Shown: positions 7,390-15,592 of the stretch, in pieces
How the letters are laid out: each line of letters opens with the position of its first letter
Position numbering within the stretch: position 1 is the stretch's first letter
Assembly: GCF_030453725.1 (NCBI RefSeq)
Contig: NZ_JAKDJU010000037.1
Span: 1-21,518, forward strand
DNA: 21,518 bases
From: Brevibacterium picturae
Lineage (GTDB): Bacteria; Actinomycetota; Actinomycetes; Actinomycetales; Brevibacteriaceae
Direction: 5' to 3'
The notes under the pieces: generated by a model
Seen by the model: only the letters and a program-made list of their open reading frames with translations
Databases searched by the model: none
What the model was told of the DNA's origin: nothing
Made by a program: the position numbers and the translations under genes

Positions 7390-7405
7390 ACAAATAAATG
7401 TTTGT
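7390..7405. promoter_or_regulatory. Inverted repeat upstream of the arsR-type gene, probable operator
   Basis: ACAAA, a 6-base TAAATG centre, then TTTGT: 5-bp perfect arms in a local AT-rich patch, 38 bases before the chosen start. Size and position fit an ArsR-type autoregulatory site. Binding is inferred. Confidence 0.5.
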
Positions 7406-7464
7406 ACTCATAGGTGTTGGTGGAACAGGGGATTGTCTAGGCTACGAGAAGCGTTGTCTCACAT

Positions 7465-7493
7465 GACGGCTCGTCAACCCGTTGCACTACGGG
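7465..7493 (-). terminator. Two adjacent short hairpins after the permease gene
   Basis: CCCGT/ACGGG (loop of 6, 7478-7493) and GACG/CGTC (loop of 3, 7465-7475) follow directly on the 3' side of the permease gene on the minus strand. No T-run is present. They form a candidate weak terminator for the amidohydrolase-permease operon. Confidence 0.35.
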
Positions 7494-7501
7494 CCCGCCC
7501 T

Positions 7502-8881
7502 CTAGTCGGCCAGATCCAGCATCGGAGTCGGACGGCGGAAGCCACGAGTGACGAAGGCGAGGTAGCCTATGCCGAGGACCAGCCAGATCGCTCCGATGAG
7601 CAGCGTTCTAGGTGACAAGCTCGTCCACAGCCACAGGGTGAGGCAGAAGCCGATGCCGGGCAGGATGATGTAGTTGATGATCGCGCGCGATCCGCGCTGA
7701 TTCCCATCGATGATGAAGTACTTGATGACCGAGAGGTTGACCGCAGAGAACGCGATGAGTGCACCGAAACTGACCATCTCGGAGATGAAGCTGAGGTCGA
7801 CGGCCAAGGCGAACAGCGATACCACTCCGACCGCGAGTGTTGCGAGGATCGGGGTGTGGAATCGTGGTGAGAGACGCCCGAAGAAGCGCTTCGGCAGGAC
7901 ACCGTCACGACCCATCGCGAAGAGGATGCGTGAGACCGAGGCCTGAGATGTCAGCGCGGATCCGCAGGCCCCGGCGACATAGGCGGCGGTGAAGAAGATC
8001 GTGAGGAACTCTCCGCCTGCAGCACCCATGACATCGAGGGCTCCCGAATCGACGTCGGCGAAGTCATTCGACGGGTAGACGAGCTGAGCGAGGAACGAGA
8101 GCGCGATATAGATCAGACCGCCTGTGACAGTGGCGATGACGATGGCACGCGGGACGGTGCGCCGAGCATCCTTGGCCTCCTCGGACAGAGTCGAGACCGC
8201 ATCGAAGCCGAGGAACGACAGGCACAGGATTGCGGCACCTGCCATGACATTGCCGAAGCCGGGTGCACTGCCGTCACCGGTGAACGGTGCCATGAGATCG
8301 ACCGTGCCCGAACCCGACATCGACGCAATGCCGAGCGCGGCGAAGGTGAGGATGAAGATCGCCTGGGCCGCGATGATGACGATGTTGGCTCGTGCCACGG
8401 ACACAATGCCGATGACATTGAGCACCGTGACGAGAACGATCGCCGTGAGCACGAACACCCAGGCGGGGATCATCGGGAACGCCGCGGACAGATAGATGCC
8501 GATGACGAGGTAGTTGATCATCGGCAGGAACAGGTAGTCGAGCAGCAGCGCCCACCCTGCCACGAACCCGATACCAGCCCCGAAGCTCTTCTGCGTGTAT
8601 GTGTAGGCGGACCCGGCGAAGGGCAGCTCGTGGGCCATCTTCGCATAGGACCTGGCAGTGAAGACCATCGCGAGGAGAGTGATCACGTACGCCAGCGGCA
8701 CCCGGCCTCCGGTGACCTGAGTGACGATGCCATAGGTCGTGAAGATGGTCAGCGGCACCATATAGACGAGGCCGAAGAACACAAGAGACGGGACCCCGAG
8801 AGCACGCTTGAGGTGCCCTTCGCCGCCATCGTGGTGTTCTCTGCCACCTTGGGGCGCGCTGGTGTCGTGTGAGTCGGACAT
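7502..8881 (-). CDS. APC-superfamily permease (amino acid/polyamine type)
   Basis: A 459-residue integral membrane protein with about 12 hydrophobic segments. A hydrophilic N-terminal tail of about 25 residues precedes 'LGVPSLVFFGLVYMVPLTIFTTYG', typical of the APC family, and 'MAHELPFAGSAYTYTQKSFG' and 'DYLFLPMINYLVIG' recall PuuP/YfnA-type importers of polyamines or amino acids. 'LSFLGFDAVSTLSEEAKDARRTVPRAIV' is the conserved TM6 and following loop of the family. ATG 8881 has GAAAGGA 5 bases upstream; the frame extension beyond it overlaps the amidohydrolase gene. It lies 14 bases downstream of that gene, so the transported compound is probably the hydrolase substrate or product. The exact substrate is unknown. 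Confidence 0.92.
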   Translation of the reverse strand: MSDSHDTSAPQGGREHHDGGEGHLKRALGVPSLVFFGLVYMVPLTIFTTYGIVTQVTGGRVPLAYVITLLAMVFTARSYAKMAHELPFAGSAYTYTQKSFGAGIGFVAGWALLLDYLFLPMINYLVIGIYLSAAFPMIPAWVFVLTAIVLVTVLNVIGIVSVARANIVIIAAQAIFILTFAALGIASMSGSGTVDLMAPFTGDGSAPGFGNVMAGAAILCLSFLGFDAVSTLSEEAKDARRTVPRAIVIATVTGGLIYIALSFLAQLVYPSNDFADVDSGALDVMGAAGGEFLTIFFTAAYVAGACGSALTSQASVSRILFAMGRDGVLPKRFFGRLSPRFHTPILATLAVGVVSLFALAVDLSFISEMVSFGALIAFSAVNLSVIKYFIIDGNQRGSRAIINYIILPGIGFCLTLWLWTSLSPRTLLIGAIWLVLGIGYLAFVTRGFRRPTPMLDLAD

Positions 8882-8895
8882 GGTGGTCCTTTCGC

Positions 8896-10548
8896 TCAGG
8901 TCGATGAATGCACGGCCACGCCGCCGAGGTAGGTGGTGCGAACGGGCATCTTCGCGAGTTCCTGCGGTGTCAAGTCCCGAGGGTCGTGGTCGAATCGGAT
9001 GAGGTCTGCGCTCGCCCCGGGGCGGATCTCGCCCCAGACTGCGGGGGAGCGATCGGCGAAGGCCTGGTGGGCCACTGCGGTCGAATAGCAGTCGAGGGCA
9101 CGGTCGATGTCGACGATCTCCTCCGGAGTCCACCCGCCTGCGGGTTCGCCCGCACAGTTCTGTCGGCTGGTGCCGATCGCCAGGCCCTCGACGGGTGTGC
9201 CCGAGGTGCACGGCCAGTCCGAACCGAACGACAAGCGTCCACCACGTTCGAGGATGGTCCGCATCCGGTACTGATGACCGGCCCTGTCCTCGCCGAGGCG
9301 GGGGACAGTGAGCACGGTCATGAGGTCATCGAGCTGCGCCCACAGCGGCTGCATGTTCGCGATCACCCCGAGCTCTGCGAATCGTGAGAGGTCGTCGGCA
9401 TCGACGAGCTGCGCATGGGCGATGACCGGCCGGCGAACCCGTGGACCGTTGAGCGTCATCGCCGACTCGATGGCATCAAGACCTTGGCGGACGGCGGCAT
9501 CACCGATGGCGTGGATGTGGACCTGGAATCCGGCCGCGTCGACCGCTCGCACCGCTTCGGCCAAGGTTTCGCCTTCCCACACCCGCAGGCCGTGATTGTG
9601 CAGGGACGAGCAGTACGGTTCGAGCAGCGACCCGGTTTCGTTCTCGACGACGCCATCGGCGAAGAACTTCACGGTCCGGGCGCTCAGCAGCGGATCACCA
9701 CGCTCTTCGACGCGCCTCCTGGCCTCGACCATGGCAGGCAGCTGATCGGTGAAGTGACGTGGATCCGCATAGAGGGCGAGATTGAACCGGATCTTGAGCC
9801 GGCCCTGATCCGAGGCGGCCAGATAGGTCTCGACATCGGCCGGTTCGACCCAGGCGTCCTGGACCCAGGTGACCCCGCGCTCGAGGTAGTAGTCGGCTGC
9901 CCGTTCGAGCGCGCGCAGCCGAACGGCCTCGTCCAGCGGCGGACGCACGGCGTCGACGAGATCGACCGCGCCCCATTCCCGCAGCGTTCCCAAGGGCGAA
10001 CCATCGCTTCGACGAGGGATCTCACCCAGTTTCGGTTCGGGTGTGCCGGCGGTGATGCCGGCGAGTTCGAGGGCCCGGGAATTGCACCACACCGTGTGGT
10101 AGTCCCAGGCACGCAGCACCACGGGTCGGTCCGCGACGGCGTCGTCGAGCCAACGGGAGTCGAAGAGCCCGCCCTCGACGAGGCTGCCGTCGTAGGAGGC
10201 GCCGGTGATCCACTCGACCTCGGGGTTGGCTTCAGCAAAACGTCGCACCTCGGTCACGATCTCGGCGACGCTGGCACACGAGCGCACCTGCGGTCCCTCC
10301 GCTTCGAGCCCGCCGAAGATCGGATGGGCATGACCATCGCCGAAGGACGGCATGAGGAAGCCGCCTTCGAGGTCGACTGACTCGGGCGAGTCTGCGGGTG
10401 AGTGCTCGGATGAGGATGAGTTCTGGTGTTGGTCGACCTCGGCGGAACCGATCGCGACGATGGCGCCGTCTCTCACGAGCAGCGAGTCGGCGGGGCCACT
10501 CGAGGCTCCGCGCCAGATGGTGCCATTGTGGAAATGCGTCAAAGCCAA
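8896..10548 (-). CDS. YtcJ-like metal-dependent amidohydrolase (amidohydrolase family 3)
   Basis: A protein of about 550 residues of the YtcJ/exoenzyme-regulatory amidohydrolase group. Metal-binding signatures are GDGHAHP (HxH near residues 73-75), 'VKFFADGVVENETGSLLEPY', 'QVHIHAIGDAAVRQGLDAIE', 'RRPVIAHAQLVDADDLSRF' and 'LSFGSDWPC'. It should hydrolyse an N-acyl, amide or cyclic amide bond in the cytoplasm; YtcJ relatives have few proven substrates. The start is uncertain. An in-frame ATG at 10596 falls inside the predicted -10 box, so I prefer TTG 10548, which has GGGGGA 9 bases upstream and begins the family-like N-terminus 'ALTHFHNGTIW'. It is the first gene of an operon with the APC permease, divergent from the TetR-type gene that probably controls it. 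Confidence 0.9.
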   Translation of the reverse strand: MALTHFHNGTIWRGASSGPADSLLVRDGAIVAIGSAEVDQHQNSSSSEHSPADSPESVDLEGGFLMPSFGDGHAHPIFGGLEAEGPQVRSCASVAEIVTEVRRFAEANPEVEWITGASYDGSLVEGGLFDSRWLDDAVADRPVVLRAWDYHTVWCNSRALELAGITAGTPEPKLGEIPRRSDGSPLGTLREWGAVDLVDAVRPPLDEAVRLRALERAADYYLERGVTWVQDAWVEPADVETYLAASDQGRLKIRFNLALYADPRHFTDQLPAMVEARRRVEERGDPLLSARTVKFFADGVVENETGSLLEPYCSSLHNHGLRVWEGETLAEAVRAVDAAGFQVHIHAIGDAAVRQGLDAIESAMTLNGPRVRRPVIAHAQLVDADDLSRFAELGVIANMQPLWAQLDDLMTVLTVPRLGEDRAGHQYRMRTILERGGRLSFGSDWPCTSGTPVEGLAIGTSRQNCAGEPAGGWTPEEIVDIDRALDCYSTAVAHQAFADRSPAVWGEIRPGASADLIRFDHDPRDLTPQELAKMPVRTTYLGGVAVHSST

Positions 10549-10594
10549 TTCGCTTCGTCCCCCGCTTCGCTGCGTGTGATCTCTGACCCGCCAC

Positions 10595-10623
10595 ATAGTA
10601 CGAACAGTGTTCGTGTTTGTGAC
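10595..10623 (-). promoter_or_regulatory. Predicted promoter of the amidohydrolase-permease operon
   Basis: Minus-strand GTCACA (10623-10618) and TACTAT (10600-10595) are separated by 17 bases, each with 4 of 6 consensus matches. It would give a leader of about 40 bases before TTG 10548. Prediction only. Confidence 0.45.
10600..10614. promoter_or_regulatory. Probable TetR-family operator: 15-bp perfect palindrome
   Basis: ACGAACA, central G, TGTTCGT is a perfect palindrome inside the spacer of the amidohydrolase promoter, 62 bases before the divergent TetR-type gene. Location and symmetry fit a TetR-family site. Which regulator binds is inferred from adjacency. Confidence 0.7.
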
Positions 10624-10634
10624 TGAGAACACGA
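10611..10634. promoter_or_regulatory. Second inverted repeat in the TetR intergenic region
   Basis: TCGTGTT, 10 bases, AACACGA: perfect 7-bp arms that overlap the right end of the first palindrome and abut a TACACT -10-like box (10635-10640) that could serve the TetR-type gene. It may be a second half of a cooperative operator that controls both directions. Confidence 0.45.
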
Positions 10635-10676
10635 TACACTCCGAGGGAGGTCAGGGGAAGAGGGAAAGAGGTCGGT

Positions 10677-11309
10677 ATGAGACTCAATCCGGAACGACTC
10701 GTCGACGCCGCGCTCGCCCTCGTCGACGACGACGGATCCGAGGCGCTGTCGATGCGCACTCTGGCTGCTCGTGTCGATCGGCAGGTGTCGTCTCTGTACA
10801 ACCATGTGTCGGGTCGAACCGAACTCATCGAACTCATGCGGGCCCGCATCGTCGCCGACATAGATGTGGCCGCGTTCGCCTCGGCGGGGACATCTGCGAG
10901 GGCGATTACGTGGGAGAGGGCCCTCGAGTCCTGGGCACGGTCTTACCTGCGAGCATTCGCCGCCCACCCCAATCTCATCCGCCTGCTGGCGACGACGGAG
11001 ATTCGGGATCTGTCGACGTACGAGATGTACGATGCGGTCATCGTCGGCCTGCGCCGAGGCGGCTGGCCGGAATCAAGGACCGTGGCGGTCATGCGCACGG
11101 TCGAGGCCCACGTCCTCGGATCCGCACTCGACATCATCGCTCCCAGTGACCTCATCGCACAGGATTCGGCTGATGCCCGGTTCTCCGAAATCCGTGCCGC
11201 CCTCGACCCACGATTCGCCGAGACCTCTTCGGCGACTGCCGCATTCGACTTCGGGCTGAACGCCCTCATCGATGGGCTGCGGCTGCAGCTGGAGGCAGGT
11301 GTTTCGTGA
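10677..11309 (+). CDS. TetR/AcrR family transcriptional regulator
   Basis: A 210-residue regulator. The N-terminal helix-turn-helix spans about residues 6-50 ('ERLVDAALALVDDDGSEALSMRTLAARVDRQVSSLYNHVSGRTELIELM'), followed by an all-helical ligand-binding domain of the TetR_C type. The start ATG 10677 has AGAGG 5 bases upstream. It is transcribed divergently from the amidohydrolase-permease operon and the 45-base region between the two promoters holds two overlapping inverted repeats, so it most likely represses that operon and itself. The inducer is probably the amidohydrolase substrate or a related compound (inferred). Its stop overlaps the GTG start of the ASCH gene. Confidence 0.92.
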   Translation: MRLNPERLVDAALALVDDDGSEALSMRTLAARVDRQVSSLYNHVSGRTELIELMRARIVADIDVAAFASAGTSARAITWERALESWARSYLRAFAAHPNLIRLLATTEIRDLSTYEMYDAVIVGLRRGGWPESRTVAVMRTVEAHVLGSALDIIAPSDLIAQDSADARFSEIRAALDPRFAETSSATAAFDFGLNALIDGLRLQLEAGVS

Positions 11310-11764
11310 ATAGTATGTCGCTCGAAGACTTCTGGTCGGCCGCACGGTCAGCAGTACCGGAGCTGCCGGTGCACGCACCCCAGGCGTGGGCCTTCGGCGC
11401 GACGCCCGAGCATGCCGATGACCTCCTCGCATTGGTCCTTGACGGGACGAAGACCGGCACAGCCTCTGCGCTCTGTGACATCGAAGCCGAAGAGGAAGAA
11501 GTGCCCAGAGTCGGTGAAGTGAGCATCATCCTCGACGGCCGCGACAGTCCCCGAGCGGTCATCGAGACCACTGCCGTCGTGACTGTTCCCTTCGACGAGG
11601 TGACTGCCGAGCATGCTCACGCCGAAGGCGAAGGCGAACGGACACTGGCGGCCTGGCGGGAGATCCACGAGAGGTTCTGGCGAGACTGCAGTCAGACCTC
11701 AGAGGGTTCCGCCTCGGATATGCTCGTAGTGTGCGAGCGGTTCCGGCTCGTGTTCCCAAGGTGA
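11306..11764 (+). CDS. ASCH-domain protein
   Basis: A 152-residue ASCH (PUA-like fold) protein. The family core is clear: 'AWAFGATPEHADDLLALVLDGTKTGTASALCDIE', then 'VPRVGEVSIILDGRDSPRAVIETTAVVTVPFDEVTAEHAHAEGEGERTLAAWREIHERFW'. ASCH proteins are thought to bind RNA or modified nucleosides; some, such as YqfB, are amidohydrolases of N4-acetylcytidine. Which applies here is unknown. The start GTG 11306 overlaps the TetR stop (GTGA) and has GGAGG 10 bases upstream; ATG 11315 is the alternative. It is probably co-transcribed with the TetR-type gene. Confidence 0.88.
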   Translation: MNSMSLEDFWSAARSAVPELPVHAPQAWAFGATPEHADDLLALVLDGTKTGTASALCDIEAEEEEVPRVGEVSIILDGRDSPRAVIETTAVVTVPFDEVTAEHAHAEGEGERTLAAWREIHERFWRDCSQTSEGSASDMLVVCERFRLVFPR

Positions 11765-11798
11765 CCTGTGGACGCAGGGAGCCGAACGGAAGGACGAA

Positions 11799-12431
11799 GT
11801 GTCTGAAGCTGTCGACTGGTGGAGTCTCATCCATGCCGAACGTGCCCACTTGGTCGAACTGCTGGAGACGCGCGGTTCTGACCAGTGGAGCGCTGACACG
11901 CTGTGTTCGGCCTGGTCAGTCGAAGAAGTCGTTGCCCATCTCAGCGCGGCGGCGAACACGGGCAGGTGGGCGTGGATTCGCAGCATCGTCGCCGCTGGAT
12001 TCAACGCTGACCGCCACAATGCCCGACTCCTCGACAGGTTCCGAGGGAGGTCGCCGGAAGAGACTCTGGAGGTCTTCCGCAACTGCATCACGGCCACGAT
12101 CGTACCGACGAAGGACTATCCTGCGTTCCTCGGCGAGGTCATCGTCCACTCTCAGGACATCGCCCGGCCACTCGGGCTGACTCTGACTCCTGCCTCCGGC
12201 GCAGTCCTTGAGGTCGCGCGCTTCTACGCCGCGAAGGACTTCGCCGTCAACAGCAGCACGTTGGTCACGGGTCTGACTCTCGTCGCAGACGATGCTGACT
12301 TCAGGGTCGGAAGCGGGCCGGCGGTCAGAGGCCGGCTCCTGGATCTGGTGATGGCGATGGCGGGACGTCCGGTTTTCGCTTCGCTGCTCGAGGGCGCAGG
12401 CGCCGAAGAACTGCGAACTCGCATGAGTTGA
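11799..12431 (+). CDS. Mycothiol-dependent maleylpyruvate isomerase-type (MDMPI/DinB-fold) protein
   Basis: A 210-residue protein of the maleylpyruvate isomerase/DinB four-helix family common in mycothiol-producing actinobacteria. The N-terminal region 'LVELLETRGSDQWSADTLCSAWSVEEVVAHLSAAANTGRW' gives the typical W-S-V-x-E-V-V-A-H-L helix with the first metal-ligand candidate at His48; 'FLGEVIVHSQDIARPLGL' supplies the later conserved H-x-x-D-I-x-R-x-L-G motif. Members are putative metal- and mycothiol-dependent isomerases or transferases, mostly uncharacterised. Start GTG 11799 has AAGGA 4 bases upstream. It lies 34 bases after the ASCH gene and may share its transcript. Its 79-base 3' gap to the convergent GNAT gene shows no clear hairpin. 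Confidence 0.87.
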   Translation: MSEAVDWWSLIHAERAHLVELLETRGSDQWSADTLCSAWSVEEVVAHLSAAANTGRWAWIRSIVAAGFNADRHNARLLDRFRGRSPEETLEVFRNCITATIVPTKDYPAFLGEVIVHSQDIARPLGLTLTPASGAVLEVARFYAAKDFAVNSSTLVTGLTLVADDADFRVGSGPAVRGRLLDLVMAMAGRPVFASLLEGAGAEELRTRMS

Positions 12432-12510
12432 GGTCTGCGCACAAACGCTTGGGAAACTACGACGAGATTGCAGAATTGGTGAGGCGGGCTGATCGAGACA
12501 AACTGCGTCC

Positions 12511-12975
12511 TTATGCTTCCTTCGGCTTCGCGTCGTAGGTGAGCCAGTTGGTTTTCGTCGCGATCCGGTCGTAGAGCACCTGCGCTTGAGCATTGTCGTC
12601 CGCAGTGATCCACCGGACGACCGAACGTCCCTCGTCCGCGGCGATCTCTTGCAGACGGGCGATCAGCGCTCTGCCGGAACCTGCGCCGCGAGCCTGAGGA
12701 TCGGTGAAGAGGTCGTCGAGCCAGAGACCGACCGAGCCGGTCGACGGACGCGAGAACCTCCGGAAGTCCGCGATTGCGACGATACGACCATTCGCCTCGC
12801 CGACCAGCCCATCGCATTCATGGCCGGCATCCATGAGCCAGCCCCAGACTCTCGAAACGATTTCTTCGGATTCCGGGAGATGGTAGAACTCGCGGTAGCC
12901 GCGGAAGAGCTCACGCCAGCGAGTCTCATCTGCAGGAGACACTGGGCGGACGGAAGTGGTCGACGAATCTGCCAT
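12511..12975 (-). CDS. GNAT family N-acetyltransferase
   Basis: A 154-residue GNAT-fold acetyltransferase using acetyl-CoA. The typical topology is present: 'VRPVSPADETRWRELFRGYREFYH', the central strand 'GRIVAIADFRRF', then 'LWLDDLFTDPQARGAGSGRALIARLQEIA' with the acetyl-CoA pyrophosphate loop R-G-A-G-S-G-R at 96-102, and 'VVRWITADDNAQAQVLYDRI' near the C-terminus. The substrate cannot be predicted. The start ATG 12975 has a purine-rich AGGAAAGG about 12 bases upstream. The gene lies downstream of tRNA-Leu but behind its terminator, so it should have its own promoter; a 27-base inverted repeat at 13012-13038 may regulate it. Confidence 0.9.
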   Translation of the reverse strand: MADSSTTSVRPVSPADETRWRELFRGYREFYHLPESEEIVSRVWGWLMDAGHECDGLVGEANGRIVAIADFRRFSRPSTGSVGLWLDDLFTDPQARGAGSGRALIARLQEIAADEGRSVVRWITADDNAQAQVLYDRIATKTNWLTYDAKPKEA

Positions 12976-13011
12976 GACTGTCCGTACCTTTCCTCATAGT
13001 TCTGCGGGATG

Positions 13012-13038
13012 ACATGTGATCGCCGCAAGGCGACATGT
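13012..13038. promoter_or_regulatory. 27-base inverted repeat upstream of the GNAT gene
   Basis: ACATGT-GAT-CGCC-GCAA-GGCG-ACATGT: two complementary 6-base outer arms and a CGCC/GGCG inner stem closing a GCAA tetraloop, with a 3-base bulge on one side. It is 37 bases before the GNAT start and could be an operator or an mRNA-leader hairpin. Function unknown. Confidence 0.5.
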
Positions 13039-13053
13039 ACTGCAAGAGTATGT

Positions 13054-13094
13054 GAAAAAGCCCCTGGTCGGGAGGATACTTCCCTAACCAGAGG
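13054..13094 (-). terminator. Rho-independent terminator of tRNA-Leu
   Basis: On the minus strand CCTCTGGT pairs with ACCAGGGG (one G-U pair), with further pairing inside (AGGGA/TCCTC region), followed directly by CTTTTT. It begins 16 bases after the tRNA 3' end. This is a convincing intrinsic terminator. Confidence 0.85.
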
Positions 13095-13109
13095 CCGTTG
13101 TCCATTTTG

Positions 13110-13191
<82 letters not shown>

Positions 13192-13254
13192 GCGACGTCC
13201 TCAAGATTAGCAGGACGAAGGCGCGATGCTGAAACGATCAGATAATGCAGGAGG

Positions 13255-13728
13255 TCAGGCTGCGTCGATGCCCAGCGCCTTGCGCACACGTGCCACGTGG
13301 CCGGTGGCTTTGACGTTGTACTGCGCCAGTTCCACGGCACCGTCGGCATCGATGACGAGCGTCGAGCGGATGACACCCTGGACGACCTTGCCGTAGTTCT
13401 TCTTCTCGCCGAAGGCGCCCCAGGCTTCCATCATGGATTTGTCGGGGTCTGAGAGGAGGTCGAAGTTCAGCCCCTCCTTCTCCGCGAACTTCTTGAGCTT
13501 CTCCGGCTTGTCAGGGGAGATGCCCAACACAACGAGACCGGCAGCGGAGAGTGCCGAGAGCGAATCGCGGAAGTCGCAGGCCTCGGTCGTGCAGCCGGGA
13601 GTCATGGCAGCTGGGTAGAAGTAGACGACGACCCGCTGTCCCTTGAACTCGCTGAGGGTCACGGACTTCCCATCCTGGTTGGTCAGGGTGAAATCCGGGG
13701 CTGCGTCGCCGACTGACAGACGTGGCAT
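13255..13728 (-). CDS. bcp: Thioredoxin-dependent peroxiredoxin, Bcp/PrxQ type
   Basis: A 157-residue peroxiredoxin that reduces H2O2 and organic hydroperoxides with electrons from thioredoxin, in the cytoplasm. 'GDAAPDFTLTNQDGKSVTLSEFKGQRVVVYFYP' is the typical N-terminus, and 'MTPGCTTEACDFRD' holds the peroxidatic Cys46 and a resolving Cys51 five residues later, as in atypical 2-Cys PrxQ/Bcp. The start ATG 13728 has GAGGAG 5 bases upstream; the longer frame runs into the biotin carboxylase gene and is rejected. It lies 100 bases downstream of the pxp operon on the same strand. The gap and strong ribosome binding site suggest its own transcript, but read-through is possible. Confidence 0.95.
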   Translation of the reverse strand: MPRLSVGDAAPDFTLTNQDGKSVTLSEFKGQRVVVYFYPAAMTPGCTTEACDFRDSLSALSAAGLVVLGISPDKPEKLKKFAEKEGLNFDLLSDPDKSMMEAWGAFGEKKNYGKVVQGVIRSTLVIDADGAVELAQYNVKATGHVARVRKALGIDAA

Positions 13729-13828
13729 AGTGTCTCCTCTTCTCGTGCGGAACTCATCGGAAGTTCTCAGTTCACCAACCACTCTAGTCCGAACCGCTGA
13801 CGCAGGTGCCAACCCTGACGTCCGAGGC

Positions 13829-15589
<1,761 letters not shown>

Positions 15590-15592
15590 GAT

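Noticed and set aside
13750..13766. GAACT-N7-AGTTC inverted repeat before bcp, considered as a redox-regulator site
   Set aside because: The arms are too short and it matches no known OxyR-type consensus; it was not strong enough to list.
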